Origin: Mannheimia pernigra
GTDB taxonomy: Bacteria; Pseudomonadota; Gammaproteobacteria; Enterobacterales; Pasteurellaceae
Assembly (NCBI RefSeq): GCF_013377995.1
Contig: NZ_CP055305.1
Location: 806,001 to 870,000, forward strand
Length of the DNA: 64,000 nucleotides
Direction of reading: 5' to 3'
In this document: positions 17,004 to 25,888 of the stretch, one piece after another
Numbering within the stretch: the stretch's first letter is position 1
Layout: each line of letters begins with the position of its first letter
The notes under the pieces: model-generated
Database searches by the model: none
The model's input: only the letters and a program-made list of their open reading frames with translations
What the model was told of the DNA's origin: nothing
Translations under genes and position numbers: made by a program

Positions 17004-17744
17004 ATGGGCACTTCACAATCTAGCGTAGGACCAAATGGTCGCTCCCCTCTATTACCTGCTTGGGTTGATGGTAGTCAAACACAACCACAGACACCAGACC
17101 CACAAAGAACAAAAGGATTGCGTCAAGCAATCGGTAGGGCTGTGAGAGGTGGTGGGCGTGAGGAAGTGCGTAAAGCACTCGGTCATTATGCCCGAAAAGC
17201 CAGTGGCGGTAAGCATATTGCTGTACAAAAATCAGGAAAAATCACCCAAGCCGGTGCTGGCTTATTTGGTATTTTTTCAGGTAGCCAGCAGCAACAATAT
17301 TTGGTTAATTTACACAGTTTAAATGGTCAGCCTTGCGATGCAGTCATCAACCAAATTACCGAACTTTTGGCGGGTCATCACGGAGATTCAGACAAAATTC
17401 GTTATGCAATGAATATTGCTTTATCAGAAGCATTGGAAGGAATGACAACATTTGATGAAAATAGCGTTACCATTGAAGTCATCGGTAAAATGATGATTTG
17501 TTATTTAACTGAAAGTATTTTCCTACAAATTGCACACGATGCTGGTAAAGCGTGGAAGAAAGGCGATAATCCTGTGCAAATTGCCGAAGTGGAAAATGCT
17601 TTACGACAACTCATTCGTGAAGTGGTGGATATTACGCTTGCCCCTAAGTTTACTGATGATATTTGCCAGCTAACAACTGAACAAATGCAAGAAATTCAAA
17701 ATCAAGCTATTTTGGAAATTTGGGAAGAATGGGAGGATTACTGA
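17004..17744 (+). CDS. qatB: QatB, Qat defence system component
   Basis: A 246-residue protein of unknown biochemical role that always lies between the KAP ATPase and the QueC-like gene in Qat operons. The first 35 residues are a Pro/Ser/Gln-rich, probably disordered segment. A basic stretch (RQAIGRAVRGGGREEVRKAL) and a helical C-terminal half follow. The stop shares one base with the qatC start. The call rests on length, this general layout and the neighbours. Confidence 0.85.
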   Translation: MGTSQSSVGPNGRSPLLPAWVDGSQTQPQTPDPQRTKGLRQAIGRAVRGGGREEVRKALGHYARKASGGKHIAVQKSGKITQAGAGLFGIFSGSQQQQYLVNLHSLNGQPCDAVINQITELLAGHHGDSDKIRYAMNIALSEALEGMTTFDENSVTIEVIGKMMICYLTESIFLQIAHDAGKAWKKGDNPVQIAEVENALRQLIREVVDITLAPKFTDDICQLTTEQMQEIQNQAILEIWEEWEDY

Positions 17745-19060
17745 TGACCCAATTGGTTTTTCATCACGACATTGAACAATTAAAAAATCTACCAAACGGT
17801 GTAATACCTGTTCATTTGTATGGAGTAGGCAACAAAAAACTACAAATTGCTAACATTGGTAATAAGGTTTTGGATGAAGTAAAAAGATTGAGTATTGAGC
17901 CCAGTGATGTCGTAATGGATTTTTTGACGATTGCTTTGGCAGTTACGGCAGCAGATACTTTTGTTTTGCGAAAAGATACTGCAAATGGTTGGTGTCGTTC
18001 TTTATCCATTACTTTACCTTTGTGCCAGCCTGATATTTGGCAAGCAAACAAAACTCATTTAGAGCAAATTTTACATTTTCTAAGTGGTGATATTTGGCAA
18101 TTTAATTTTCAGGCAGGAGGGAAATTACCACCGCAGCCCCATAAATTAAATAGCAGAGCTAAATTGGTGGATCTGAGAAATAAAGGCTGCGTTTGCTTAT
18201 TTTCTGGTGGTTTGGATTCAGCGATTGGGGCGATTGATTTATTAGAACAGGGTTATTCACCTGTATTGGTTAGTCATTCTTATAAAGGCGATAAATCACG
18301 CCAGCAAATGATTGTTGAAAAATTTAACCAAAGTCGTTATGCCAATCAATTTTCCCAATTTAATGCAATTGCACAGCCACATTTAAACAATGGCGGGGCA
18401 ACTGAAATTACAATGCGAACCAGAAGTTTAAATTTCTTGGCATTTGCAGTTGTATCAGCTTATGCATTACAGGAAGTTATTCAAAAAGAGATTGATATTT
18501 TCGTACCTGAAAATGGGGTTATTTCAATCAATGCCCCTTTAACCTCACTCAGAGTTGGTACTTTGAGTACCCGTACCACGCATCCTTATTTTATTCAAGA
18601 AATACAAAAATTATTCACTGCGGTCAACATTCCTTTTACTTTAAAAAATCCTTATCAATTTAAAACGAAAGGTCAAATGATAGCAGAATGTAAAAATTTA
18701 CCATTATTGCGACAAATTATCCCTGATACCGTGTCGTGTAGCCATTGGAAACGCAAAAACCAACAATGTGGGGTTTGCGTTCCCTGTTTGATTCGTAGAG
18801 CCTCATTGCATTATGCTGGGATTACCAATGATGCTCAATATGAATTTAATGATATTCGGCAAATTTTAATAAATCAGGATAGAAAAGATGATTTGTTTGC
18901 TTTAATAAGAGCTATTCATCAAAAAAATGATCGCAATATAAATCAATGGGTTTTACAAAGTGGCCGATTACCTATTCAACAATTAAATCAGTTTGCAAAT
19001 GTTTTTGTGGATGGATTGAACGAAGTAGAACAACTTTTAATAGCGAACCAAATATTATGA
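17744..19060 (+). CDS. qatC: QatC, QueC-like PP-loop protein of the Qat system
   Basis: Start ATG 17744 is chosen because GGGAGGA precedes it and it abuts qatB. The 438-residue product has the PP-loop SGGLDS at residues 154-159 and a zinc site of four cysteines, C332, C342, C345 and C348, as in 7-cyano-7-deazaguanine synthase QueC. QueC proper is about 230 residues, so the 150-residue N-terminal extension is specific to QatC. It may modify a nucleic acid base or a protein end during defence; the substrate is not known. It overlaps qatD by 4 bases. Confidence 0.92.
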   Translation: MTQLVFHHDIEQLKNLPNGVIPVHLYGVGNKKLQIANIGNKVLDEVKRLSIEPSDVVMDFLTIALAVTAADTFVLRKDTANGWCRSLSITLPLCQPDIWQANKTHLEQILHFLSGDIWQFNFQAGGKLPPQPHKLNSRAKLVDLRNKGCVCLFSGGLDSAIGAIDLLEQGYSPVLVSHSYKGDKSRQQMIVEKFNQSRYANQFSQFNAIAQPHLNNGGATEITMRTRSLNFLAFAVVSAYALQEVIQKEIDIFVPENGVISINAPLTSLRVGTLSTRTTHPYFIQEIQKLFTAVNIPFTLKNPYQFKTKGQMIAECKNLPLLRQIIPDTVSCSHWKRKNQQCGVCVPCLIRRASLHYAGITNDAQYEFNDIRQILINQDRKDDLFALIRAIHQKNDRNINQWVLQSGRLPIQQLNQFANVFVDGLNEVEQLLIANQIL

Positions 19061-19788
19061 TGGATATGCATTGTCATTTGGATTTATATTCCAATCCACA
19101 ATATGTAGTGGAACGATGTCAAGATGAGAATCTGTATGTCTTATCTGTTACAACTACACCAAAAGCGTGGTATGGCACAAGTTTATTAGCAAAAGATTGT
19201 TCTCGTATTCGTACCGCTTTGGGATTACATCCCCAATTAGCTCACGAACGTTGGCAAGAATTAGAATTGTTTGATGCTTTGTTAAACCAAACTCGCTATG
19301 TGGGTGAAATTGGCTTAGATGGTGGAAGAGAGTTTAAGCCATATTGGGAAACCCAATTAAAGGTTTTTCGTCATATTTTAAGAAGCTCAGCAAAAGCTGG
19401 TGGTAAAATATTAAGCATACACTCTAGAATGAGTGCTAGTGCTGTACTAGATGAATTGAGTCAAATAAATGACAATTTACCAATTCTTCATTGGTTTTCG
19501 GGTACCAAACAGCAGTTAAAGCGAGCAGTTGAAATAGGCTGTTATTTCTCGGTTGGACCTGCAATGTTGAGTAGTAAAAAGGGATATGGTTTAGCTCAAC
19601 TTATGCCAATAGAAAAAATATTAATTGAAACTGATGGACCTTTTGGGAATTTTAAAACACAAGCTTTATTCCCTTGGAATGCTAATATTGCCATTGCAAT
19701 ATTGGCAGATATGTGGAGGATGAATATTTTAGAAACTGAAAATATATTGAGACAAAATCTCTTTAGCTTAGTTTCAAAACATATATAA
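19057..19788 (+). CDS. qatD: QatD, TatD-like metal-dependent nuclease of the Qat system
   Basis: Start ATG 19057 overlaps the qatC stop (ATGATGG); ATG 19060 is equivalent. The 243-residue product is a TatD-family hydrolase with the metal ligands HCHLD at residues 5-9, EIGLDGG, the His of SIHSRMS, ILHWFSG and IETDGP. All ligand positions look intact. It is the last gene of the operon and ends 2 bases before the insertion sequence begins, so the element landed just past the operon without breaking it. Confidence 0.92.
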   Translation: MMDMHCHLDLYSNPQYVVERCQDENLYVLSVTTTPKAWYGTSLLAKDCSRIRTALGLHPQLAHERWQELELFDALLNQTRYVGEIGLDGGREFKPYWETQLKVFRHILRSSAKAGGKILSIHSRMSASAVLDELSQINDNLPILHWFSGTKQQLKRAVEIGCYFSVGPAMLSSKKGYGLAQLMPIEKILIETDGPFGNFKTQALFPWNANIAIAILADMWRMNILETENILRQNLFSLVSKHI

Positions 19789-19790
19789 AC

Positions 19791-20992
19791 TGTAGAAGAT
19801 CAAACCTAATCTGACAGTTCCCGTTTAAAATTATAGTGTCTGTCAGATTAATTTGAGCTTAAATGCTTTTCCGCCCAAATCCGTTTTCCATCAAGTAATG
19901 TGTCCATTGGTGTTCTGCCGCAGCACATTTTTCCTTGATGAGTTCGATGATGATTATAATACATTAACCATTCATCTAAATCCGCTTGTAATGTCGCTAA
20001 ATCCATATAAATTGTCTTCCTAAATACGACTTGGTAAAACTCTTGTAAAATCGTCTTATGGAAGCGTTCGCAGATACCATTCGTCTGGGGATGCTTCACT
20101 TTCGTTTTCGTATGCTCTATGTCATTTATCGCTAAATAAAGCTCATAATCGTGATTTTCCACCTTGCCACAGTACTCACTGCCTCGGTCGGTAAGAATAC
20201 GCCACATCGGTAATCCTTAGGACTCAAAGAACGGTAGGACTTTATCATTGAGCATATCTGCTGCACTAATTACTGTCTTCATCGTATACAGTTTTGCAAA
20301 TGCGACTTTACTATAAGTATCAATAAAGGTCTGTTGATAAATGCGTCCAACCCCCTTAAGATTCCCCACATAGAAGGTATCTTGTGAACCTAGATAGCCC
20401 GGATGAGCCGTTTCAATTTCGCCACAAGCCACATCGTCTTCTTTTTTACGCTCCAAGGCTTGAACTTGGTTTTCACTCAGAATTATGCCTTTCTCAGCCA
20501 CTGCTTTTTCTAACGCCTTTAAACGCTGTTTAAAGTTAGCGAGATTATGGCGTAGCTAAATAGAACGCACACCACCTGCTGAAATAAAAATACCTTGTTT
20601 ACGGAGTTCGTTACTGACTCGTACCTGCCCAAATGCCGGATTATCGAATGCAAACTTCACAACAGCTTGCTCTGTTGCCTCATCCACACGATTTTTTAGA
20701 TTAGGAATACGCCGATTTTGATTAAGTAAGGCATCCACCCCACCTTGCTCAACCGCTTGTTGATAGCGATAGAATGTATCTGGACTCATCCCCATCACCT
20801 TACAGGCTTGAGAGATATTGCCCAGTTCTTCTGCTAAATTTAATAAACCGGTCTTGTGTTTAATAAGGGGATTGTAAGTAATAAAACATGAGAGTTTCCT
20901 TTTTTGTTTAGATTGAATTTGGACACTCATATTCTAAACGGGAAACTCTCACTTTTTAGAGTGAATTGTCAGATCAAGTCTGATCTTCTACA
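19791..20992 (-). mobile_element. Decayed IS481-like insertion sequence
   Basis: An element of about 1.2 kb. The left end reads TGTAGAAGATCAAACCTAAT and the right end, on the other strand, TGTAGAAGATCAGACTTGAT, so the terminal inverted repeats are about 27 bases with a few mismatches (continuing CTGACAGTTC / CTGACAATTC). One transposase frame fills it on the minus strand. No clear target-site duplication is visible. Confidence 0.85.
19848..20930 (-). pseudogene. IS481-like transposase with two in-frame stops
   Basis: Three open pieces (20930-20556, 20501-20217, 20207-19848) lie in one frame, interrupted by stop codons after GGVRSI and after PFFES. The product has an N-terminal helix-turn-helix (LGNISQACKVMGMSPDTFYR), then DDE integrase core pieces (IDTYSKVAFAKLYT, LTDRGSEYCG, and ICERFHKTILQEFY with the last acidic residue). 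The order and ends fit the IS481 group. Two stops make it inactive unless supplied in trans. Confidence 0.85.
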
Positions 20993-21390
20993 GGAAGAAC
21001 CGTTTTGATTAAATCTTTCAAGGCCTTAATTTCACTATCCTTCTGCTCAAGCAACCTATTCAATAGACATTCCTTTTCATTTGCATGAGAAAGTGCTAGC
21101 TTTAAGCGTTCAATCTCAATAAGTAACTGAGTCTCTCCACCACCTTGATATACAGAGCCTAAGGGTGATTCAATTTGAAAACAGATATTTTTACCATCAG
21201 ATTGCATAAGTTCAACAATATCAATATCAAACACTTGGGCTATTTGCTCAAGTTTCTCTAGGTAGATTTTACTCTCACCTCGTTCAATCTTGGCATAGCC
21301 ATTTAAAGACATATTTAGCTTCTCAGCCATTTGCTCTTGTGACCACGAGTTACTTTCTCGTAGCTTACGAATTTTCTCGTTGATATCCAT
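20974..21390 (-). CDS. XRE-family regulator, 3' end altered by the insertion sequence
   Basis: A 138-residue protein with a Cro/CI-type helix-turn-helix at residues 5-60 (SWSQEQMAEKLNMSLNGYAK) and a coiled coil at about 85-130. The last codons (from about PVEDQT) and the stop lie in the terminal repeat of the insertion sequence, so the natural C-terminus was replaced by a few residues. It is divergent from the lipoprotein cluster at 21545 and probably binds the palindromes between them. Related short regulators with a coiled coil are common in Pasteurellaceae accessory DNA. Confidence 0.8.
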   Translation of the reverse strand: MDINEKIRKLRESNSWSQEQMAEKLNMSLNGYAKIERGESKIYLEKLEQIAQVFDIDIVELMQSDGKNICFQIESPLGSVYQGGGETQLLIEIERLKLALSHANEKECLLNRLLEQKDSEIKALKDLIKTVLPVEDQT

Positions 21391-21420
21391 GTTTTTTAGT
21401 TATTGATTGTTGGTGATACA

Positions 21421-21454
21421 CACTTGTAGTGGTAATGAATAACTACTACAAGTG
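21421..21454. promoter_or_regulatory. Operator-like palindrome between divergent genes
   Basis: CACTTGTAGT and ACTACAAGTG are 10-base inverted arms 14 bases apart. A second pair, ATTCAAT ... ATTGAAT, lies at 21474-21497. Both stand between the XRE regulator and the lipoprotein gene, a natural place for autoregulation. TTGACA at 21514 is a possible -35 box, but I see no convincing -10 box at the right distance. Confidence 0.45.
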
Positions 21455-21544
21455 GCTACATTATATGAGCATAATTCAATAGAATTGATTATTGAATTCT
21501 CCCATATTTTAACTTGACATTCAACAAACTTTAGGGTTTTAAAC

Positions 21545-22189
21545 ATGAAAAAGCATCTTATTTTATTACCATTTACCCTTGCTCTAACATCTTGTGCAGA
21601 GCTTCAATCTCTTGCAACAAACCTTGCGACATCTAATAATCAGATGCCACCTCTCACATTTTATGAGCAATATGCCATTACAGATAATGCAGCTACGGTA
21701 TTACCTCTCTTGAGACAGAATCTTACTATCTTCGTTGATGAAGATGGTACACACCAAGTATTTAAGTTTTCATCAAGTCTTGTAAATGAGACTACATTTA
21801 ATTATTACGATCCAGCCTTATCTTGGAACTTTACAAATGTCGTACGCCCTAGTGTAGAAGTAGTGAATAACAAGGTGAAAGATGTAAGCCTATCATTTAG
21901 ATCCGTCGTTAATTTTTCTCACTCAAATTTCTATAAAATCTTCAACTTGAATCCTAATGACATCAAAATCTCTCAGTTAAAACAACATTGTTCTGATTAT
22001 AGAAGAACTCTCCCATTCTATAAATTGACAACTAAGGACAGTTCTTCTCTGTATATGATAGAAAATTCCGAGAGTGGTTCTGCTGATTCAAGTACAAACG
22101 TTACCTTTTTTAATAAATTGCCAACTTGTAAAAGTTTAGGGTATGAGAAAACGATTAAAGACTATGGGAATGATTCATTTAATGACTGA
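21545..22189 (+). CDS. Lipoprotein of unknown function
   Basis: A 214-residue protein with a lipoprotein signal (MKKHLILLPFTLALTSCAEL, Cys17 as the lipidated residue). Mature sequence is polar with many Asn and Ser residues and no domain I recognise. It opens a three-gene cluster (lipoprotein, membrane protein, lipoprotein) in the same direction as the next two genes. The cell-envelope location is inferred from the signal. Two Cys residues near the end (HCSDY, PTCKS) could form a disulfide in the periplasm. Confidence 0.65.
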   Translation: MKKHLILLPFTLALTSCAELQSLATNLATSNNQMPPLTFYEQYAITDNAATVLPLLRQNLTIFVDEDGTHQVFKFSSSLVNETTFNYYDPALSWNFTNVVRPSVEVVNNKVKDVSLSFRSVVNFSHSNFYKIFNLNPNDIKISQLKQHCSDYRRTLPFYKLTTKDSSSLYMIENSESGSADSSTNVTFFNKLPTCKSLGYEKTIKDYGNDSFND

Positions 22190-22276
22190 TTCTCTATGAG
22201 GAAAGTAGGCTCAGATTTACAAAAGTAGATAAAGAGTACACATAATAATTGAATATTATTAAGTAATGAGGTTTTT

Positions 22277-22906
22277 ATGAATCAACTAATTAAAGAACTA
22301 AAACAATTACGGGAAGGGCTTTCAAAAGCTATTATAATTCTACTGAAGATATTAGTTTTTATCTTTACAAAATTTAACTTAACTCATATACCTATTATAG
22401 CTAAATTTCTTAAGTTCTCTCATAACACCACAGGAACATTAGAGCAATATCTTCCTAAAGTAGATGAAAAACTAAAATCTTTACGTCAGGAAAATAGTAA
22501 AAATAGACATTTTAGAGTATGTATCGGAATTGCTTTCTTCTTTATTGGAGCAGTTGCTGGATTTAGTGCCTTATTCGCTAGTAATGATAACTTTTTCTTC
22601 CAATTATTCGATGGCAATGTTTTTTATGTACTCGGTTTTTCTATTATATTTTGCATAATTGGTATTCATTTATGCTCTCGCAGATATTTCTGCCCTGTTT
22701 GTTATTGTGAAAAGGCTATCGTTTTAGATAGTAAAAATACTGGTTCAAAATCACATTATGAAAATTGGTCTATAAAACATGGTAATGGTTTGCGTGAAGA
22801 ATATAGTAATAAGGTCGGTACAACTAATTATTATAGATATCTTTTAAAATGTACCTGTTGTGGACACATCTCAGAATTTAATCGCAAAGAATTTTCGAGA
22901 AAATAA
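22277..22906 (+). CDS. Membrane protein with Cys-pair motif
   Basis: A 209-residue protein with hydrophobic helices at about 17-36, 81-100 and 112-132. After the last helix a soluble part has CPVCYC and, near the end, CTCCGH, which together could bind one zinc ion like a split zinc ribbon. I do not recognise the family. Its position between two lipoprotein genes suggests a shared envelope role. Confidence 0.6.
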   Translation: MNQLIKELKQLREGLSKAIIILLKILVFIFTKFNLTHIPIIAKFLKFSHNTTGTLEQYLPKVDEKLKSLRQENSKNRHFRVCIGIAFFFIGAVAGFSALFASNDNFFFQLFDGNVFYVLGFSIIFCIIGIHLCSRRYFCPVCYCEKAIVLDSKNTGSKSHYENWSIKHGNGLREEYSNKVGTTNYYRYLLKCTCCGHISEFNRKEFSRK

Positions 22907-22938
22907 AAACTCTTATATTATCAGATTAAGGACTTTAT

Positions 22939-23382
22939 ATGAAAAAACATTTTAAATTGATATCTGTATTGGCTGTTAGCAGTATGTTATCTGCTTGTGC
23001 TAATTTAGATTTAGGTACTATACTCAAACCACAACAAAATCAGCAGGTAGCACCAACTATCCCTGATGGTTTTGCAGGTAAATGGGTAAACAAGAAAAAA
23101 TCATCTTATCAATATTGCAACCCAAGTTCGGGAAATTTTGAGCAAGTGATATGGATTATTACCCCACAGCAAAACCATTTAGAACTACTTACTTGGTCGA
23201 GCTATAAAGTGATTAAATTTAATTCATTAACAGAGAATACTTTTAATGCACAAGTAGAAGTGACTTCACAAGATGTCGATCCTGATTCTACGAACAATAT
23301 TACTCAAGAAACACTCAATGCAAAATTAGTAAACCCAAATACGCTTGTTATTGATGGTAAACGGTACTATCGTTGTCCTTAA
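22939..23382 (+). CDS. Small lipoprotein of unknown function
   Basis: A 147-residue protein with signal MKKHFKLISVLAVSSMLSAC, Cys20 being the lipidation site. The mature part (GFAGKWVNKKKSSYQYCNP...) has a lipocalin-like or META-like look of short strands, ending in a Cys near the C-terminus (YYRCP). No family is assigned. It is the last gene of the cluster and faces the recombinase block across a bidirectional terminator. Confidence 0.6.
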   Translation: MKKHFKLISVLAVSSMLSACANLDLGTILKPQQNQQVAPTIPDGFAGKWVNKKKSSYQYCNPSSGNFEQVIWIITPQQNHLELLTWSSYKVIKFNSLTENTFNAQVEVTSQDVDPDSTNNITQETLNAKLVNPNTLVIDGKRYYRCP

Positions 23383-23406
23383 ATATTTAGCAAGATACTC
23401 CTAATC

Positions 23407-23432
23407 ATTAGCCACCTTAAATGGTGGCTAAT
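23407..23432. terminator. Bidirectional terminator between convergent genes
   Basis: ATTAGCCACC-ttaaat-GGTGGCTAAT, a perfect 10-base stem with AT-rich flanks, between the lipoprotein gene (+) and the recombinase block (-). Confidence 0.7.
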
Positions 23433-23441
23433 CATAATAAT

Positions 23442-23846
23442 TTATTGTCTATTTACTGCTACTAATGGCTTATTCAAATCATTCTCTGTCATACCTTTCA
23501 TATAAGCATTATATTGCCATATAATAAATGTTTTTTTATATCTATCATTAATCTCCTCTAAGCGTTGAACTTGAGCCTTTAAATTATTTACCTGCTTTTT
23601 TAGATAATCTATAGTTACATTTTTTTCAGGAATAGCAGCTTCCTGTTCTTTTATTTTTTGTTTTCGTTTACTAAATGCTTTTTGAATGTCTGGATAATTT
23701 GCCAAAGATTGTCTCTCAATACTTCTAACATTTAATAATTCTGCAACTTTATGGCAAAGTAAGTCCCATGTTAATTTACTATCCCACGTATTAATGAGTA
23801 ATAAAATTTCTTCTAAATTTTCTTCTGTAATAAGAATCTTCGGCAT
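23442..23846 (-). CDS. Small coiled-coil recombinase partner (TnpC-like)
   Basis: A 134-residue protein, last of four genes read on the minus strand. The middle (about 60-105) is a coiled coil (KKQVNNLKAQVQRLEEINDR). Size, coiled coil and position after a large tyrosine recombinase match TnpC of Tn554-like elements, which helps fix the orientation of transposition there. The start lies 1 base after the stop of the preceding gene, so translation is coupled. Similarity to TnpC is judged by layout only. Confidence 0.55.
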   Translation of the reverse strand: MPKILITEENLEEILLLINTWDSKLTWDLLCHKVAELLNVRSIERQSLANYPDIQKAFSKRKQKIKEQEAAIPEKNVTIDYLKKQVNNLKAQVQRLEEINDRYKKTFIIWQYNAYMKGMTENDLNKPLVAVNRQ

Positions 23847-23847
23847 A

Positions 23848-25887
23848 TTAAAACTCCATCAATCTATATAAATCATCATCTAATTTGGCTGTTTCTTCTT
23901 TTTGAATATCCACATCCATTCCTTTTTCTAGCAAAGATAATTTCACTGGTGATGGATCATACTCGTCAGGCATTCTCAATAATGCCCCATTCGGGATATC
24001 ATTATTTTCTAAAAACTTAATTTTTGTTCTTATATGTGTTAGTCGCCACCCTAAATTACTTATCCATCTATCAGCTCCAAAATCCCCCATTTTATGATGT
24101 TTTTTAGCTCTAGTGAATTGTTCCATAAGTAGTTGTTCTCTCTCTTTTAAGATTTCTAAAGATGATTCTAGACCTTTTATACAAACAAGTTCTTTACATG
24201 TTTCACATTCACCATGACGTGAGCATGGAGACATTGCATAATCATGCTCGCAAACACCTATTTCTGTTATGATCGCAACTCCAACTCTATCTTTTCCTAA
24301 ATCTTCATAGGTAATAGGAAGTTTTAAATGAATTTTATCTAAAATTGAAATATCTTCCGAAATTAGTAAATCTCTAGCCTCTTCACTTTTTTCCTTTTCT
24401 GTTCTATGGTCATAAAATTTATTATCAGCAACTCTTGCTCTTCCTGCCCAATTAGCTAAAGTTAGTTCATCCATACCTCCTCTTTCCGCTTTTGTACTTA
24501 GCCAATGTCTTGCATTATGTGATGGTAATTTGATGAATTCACCTTTTGATGTTCCTATGCAATGTTTTTCCCATAATGATGTTTTAGGTCTGGTCTCTGA
24601 ATAGCAGAATCTATCATTAATTTGATTAACAGTCGGTAAAATAAAGGAAAAATTTTTAGGTGAAAAATCATCATGAAACTCGTTTTCCCTAAATAGTAAT
24701 AATGTTTCGGAGACTTTAACCTTTTTATTTTTATCTGCGTATGGCCAAAAATTAAATTTTGAAGTATATTTTCTATATAAAAACCTCCCTAGGGTATCAT
24801 AAGTTATAATTCCATTATTTTCATTCATTAGCTTTTTAAACCATTTAGTATTAATTCCATTTCTTCCATCAATTCCTAAGATATTACCTATTTCAATCTC
24901 AGTTAAAGATTTCATTAATAAAGAAGAGTCTGACTGGATGTTGGTATCCAAAAACATCAACTTATTAGGATTCTCCTCAGCAAACCTTGCAGCTTTCCTA
25001 GCAAGGTAACTAATATCCGTTAAACGTTTAACAGCTTCTACAATGACACCTTGCATACTACTAGGAACCCATTTTAACCCCTCCTTGCCATTTTTAGCCG
25101 GTATCCAGCGAATACCCAATTGTTTATTTCCTAGGCTATCTTCTTCCCATTCTAAACAATTAATAGAAAGAGATATTAACTCTGAACAACGAGATGGTGC
25201 AACCATAAGTAATGCCATAATAGCTGTATAGTATTCTGTTTCCTTGTCCAAATTAGGGGCATCATGAAACAATTTTGCTACCAACATCATCTCCTCATCT
25301 GTTGGCATTTTTTGAGAGCGATATTCTTTTCCCTTTTCATCAAGCAGTATAGTTAAGTCTCTCGGGCGCTTATAAGGATTGTTCCATATGGGTAAATTAG
25401 GAGTAATATAATTTATTCGACAAAAATCGAATAATTTTTCAAGTTGATATCCCAATTTATTAATTGAGTCTGAGCCTTTTTCATATTTTTTCATAGCTAA
25501 AGACTCAACTTCTCTAATGACTAAATAATCTAAGAGTAATATGTCTGCACTAGATTTTACATTGTAAAGAGCCATTTCAACTAAACGTAATGCTTCAATG
25601 TGTCTTGCTAATTGTCTAATTGGTTGTAGAGAATATGTATAAAGAATATATGCCTTTGCGAAATCAATAAATGGCTCTGATAATGGCTCATATTTATAGG
25701 CTGTCGACTTAATTCTATCTGTAGAAAAACGAACTTGAACCGAATATATACCAAACTTTGCCTTCCATTGATTATTTTCCCAGCAGTCATTCCCAAAGGC
25801 AGTAAGTCTATTTTTACAAAAATCAATAAATTGGGCTAAATTTAATTCAGGATTATTATGTATTGGAGTAAAAATTGGATTATTCAT
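23848..25887 (-). CDS. Large tyrosine recombinase (TnpB-like), third of trio
   Basis: A 679-residue site-specific recombinase. Catalytic pieces visible are the first Arg in MVAPSRCSELISLS, LPSHNARHWLST (His-x-x-Arg) and a later GRARVADNKFYDHR with the likely nucleophile Tyr. A Cys-rich patch after the catalytic region (CEHDYAMSPCSRHGECETC) could bind zinc. Such a patch and length are typical of TnpB of Tn554 and of the largest member of recombinase trios. It begins 1 base after the preceding gene ends. Confidence 0.8.
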   Translation of the reverse strand: MNNPIFTPIHNNPELNLAQFIDFCKNRLTAFGNDCWENNQWKAKFGIYSVQVRFSTDRIKSTAYKYEPLSEPFIDFAKAYILYTYSLQPIRQLARHIEALRLVEMALYNVKSSADILLLDYLVIREVESLAMKKYEKGSDSINKLGYQLEKLFDFCRINYITPNLPIWNNPYKRPRDLTILLDEKGKEYRSQKMPTDEEMMLVAKLFHDAPNLDKETEYYTAIMALLMVAPSRCSELISLSINCLEWEEDSLGNKQLGIRWIPAKNGKEGLKWVPSSMQGVIVEAVKRLTDISYLARKAARFAEENPNKLMFLDTNIQSDSSLLMKSLTEIEIGNILGIDGRNGINTKWFKKLMNENNGIITYDTLGRFLYRKYTSKFNFWPYADKNKKVKVSETLLLFRENEFHDDFSPKNFSFILPTVNQINDRFCYSETRPKTSLWEKHCIGTSKGEFIKLPSHNARHWLSTKAERGGMDELTLANWAGRARVADNKFYDHRTEKEKSEEARDLLISEDISILDKIHLKLPITYEDLGKDRVGVAIITEIGVCEHDYAMSPCSRHGECETCKELVCIKGLESSLEILKEREQLLMEQFTRAKKHHKMGDFGADRWISNLGWRLTHIRTKIKFLENNDIPNGALLRMPDEYDPSPVKLSLLEKGMDVDIQKEETAKLDDDLYRLMEF

Positions 25888-25888
25888 A

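Noticed and set aside
20217..20501. Separate small genes for the three transposase pieces
   Set aside because: All three are in one frame and together form one IS481-like transposase with two stop codons.
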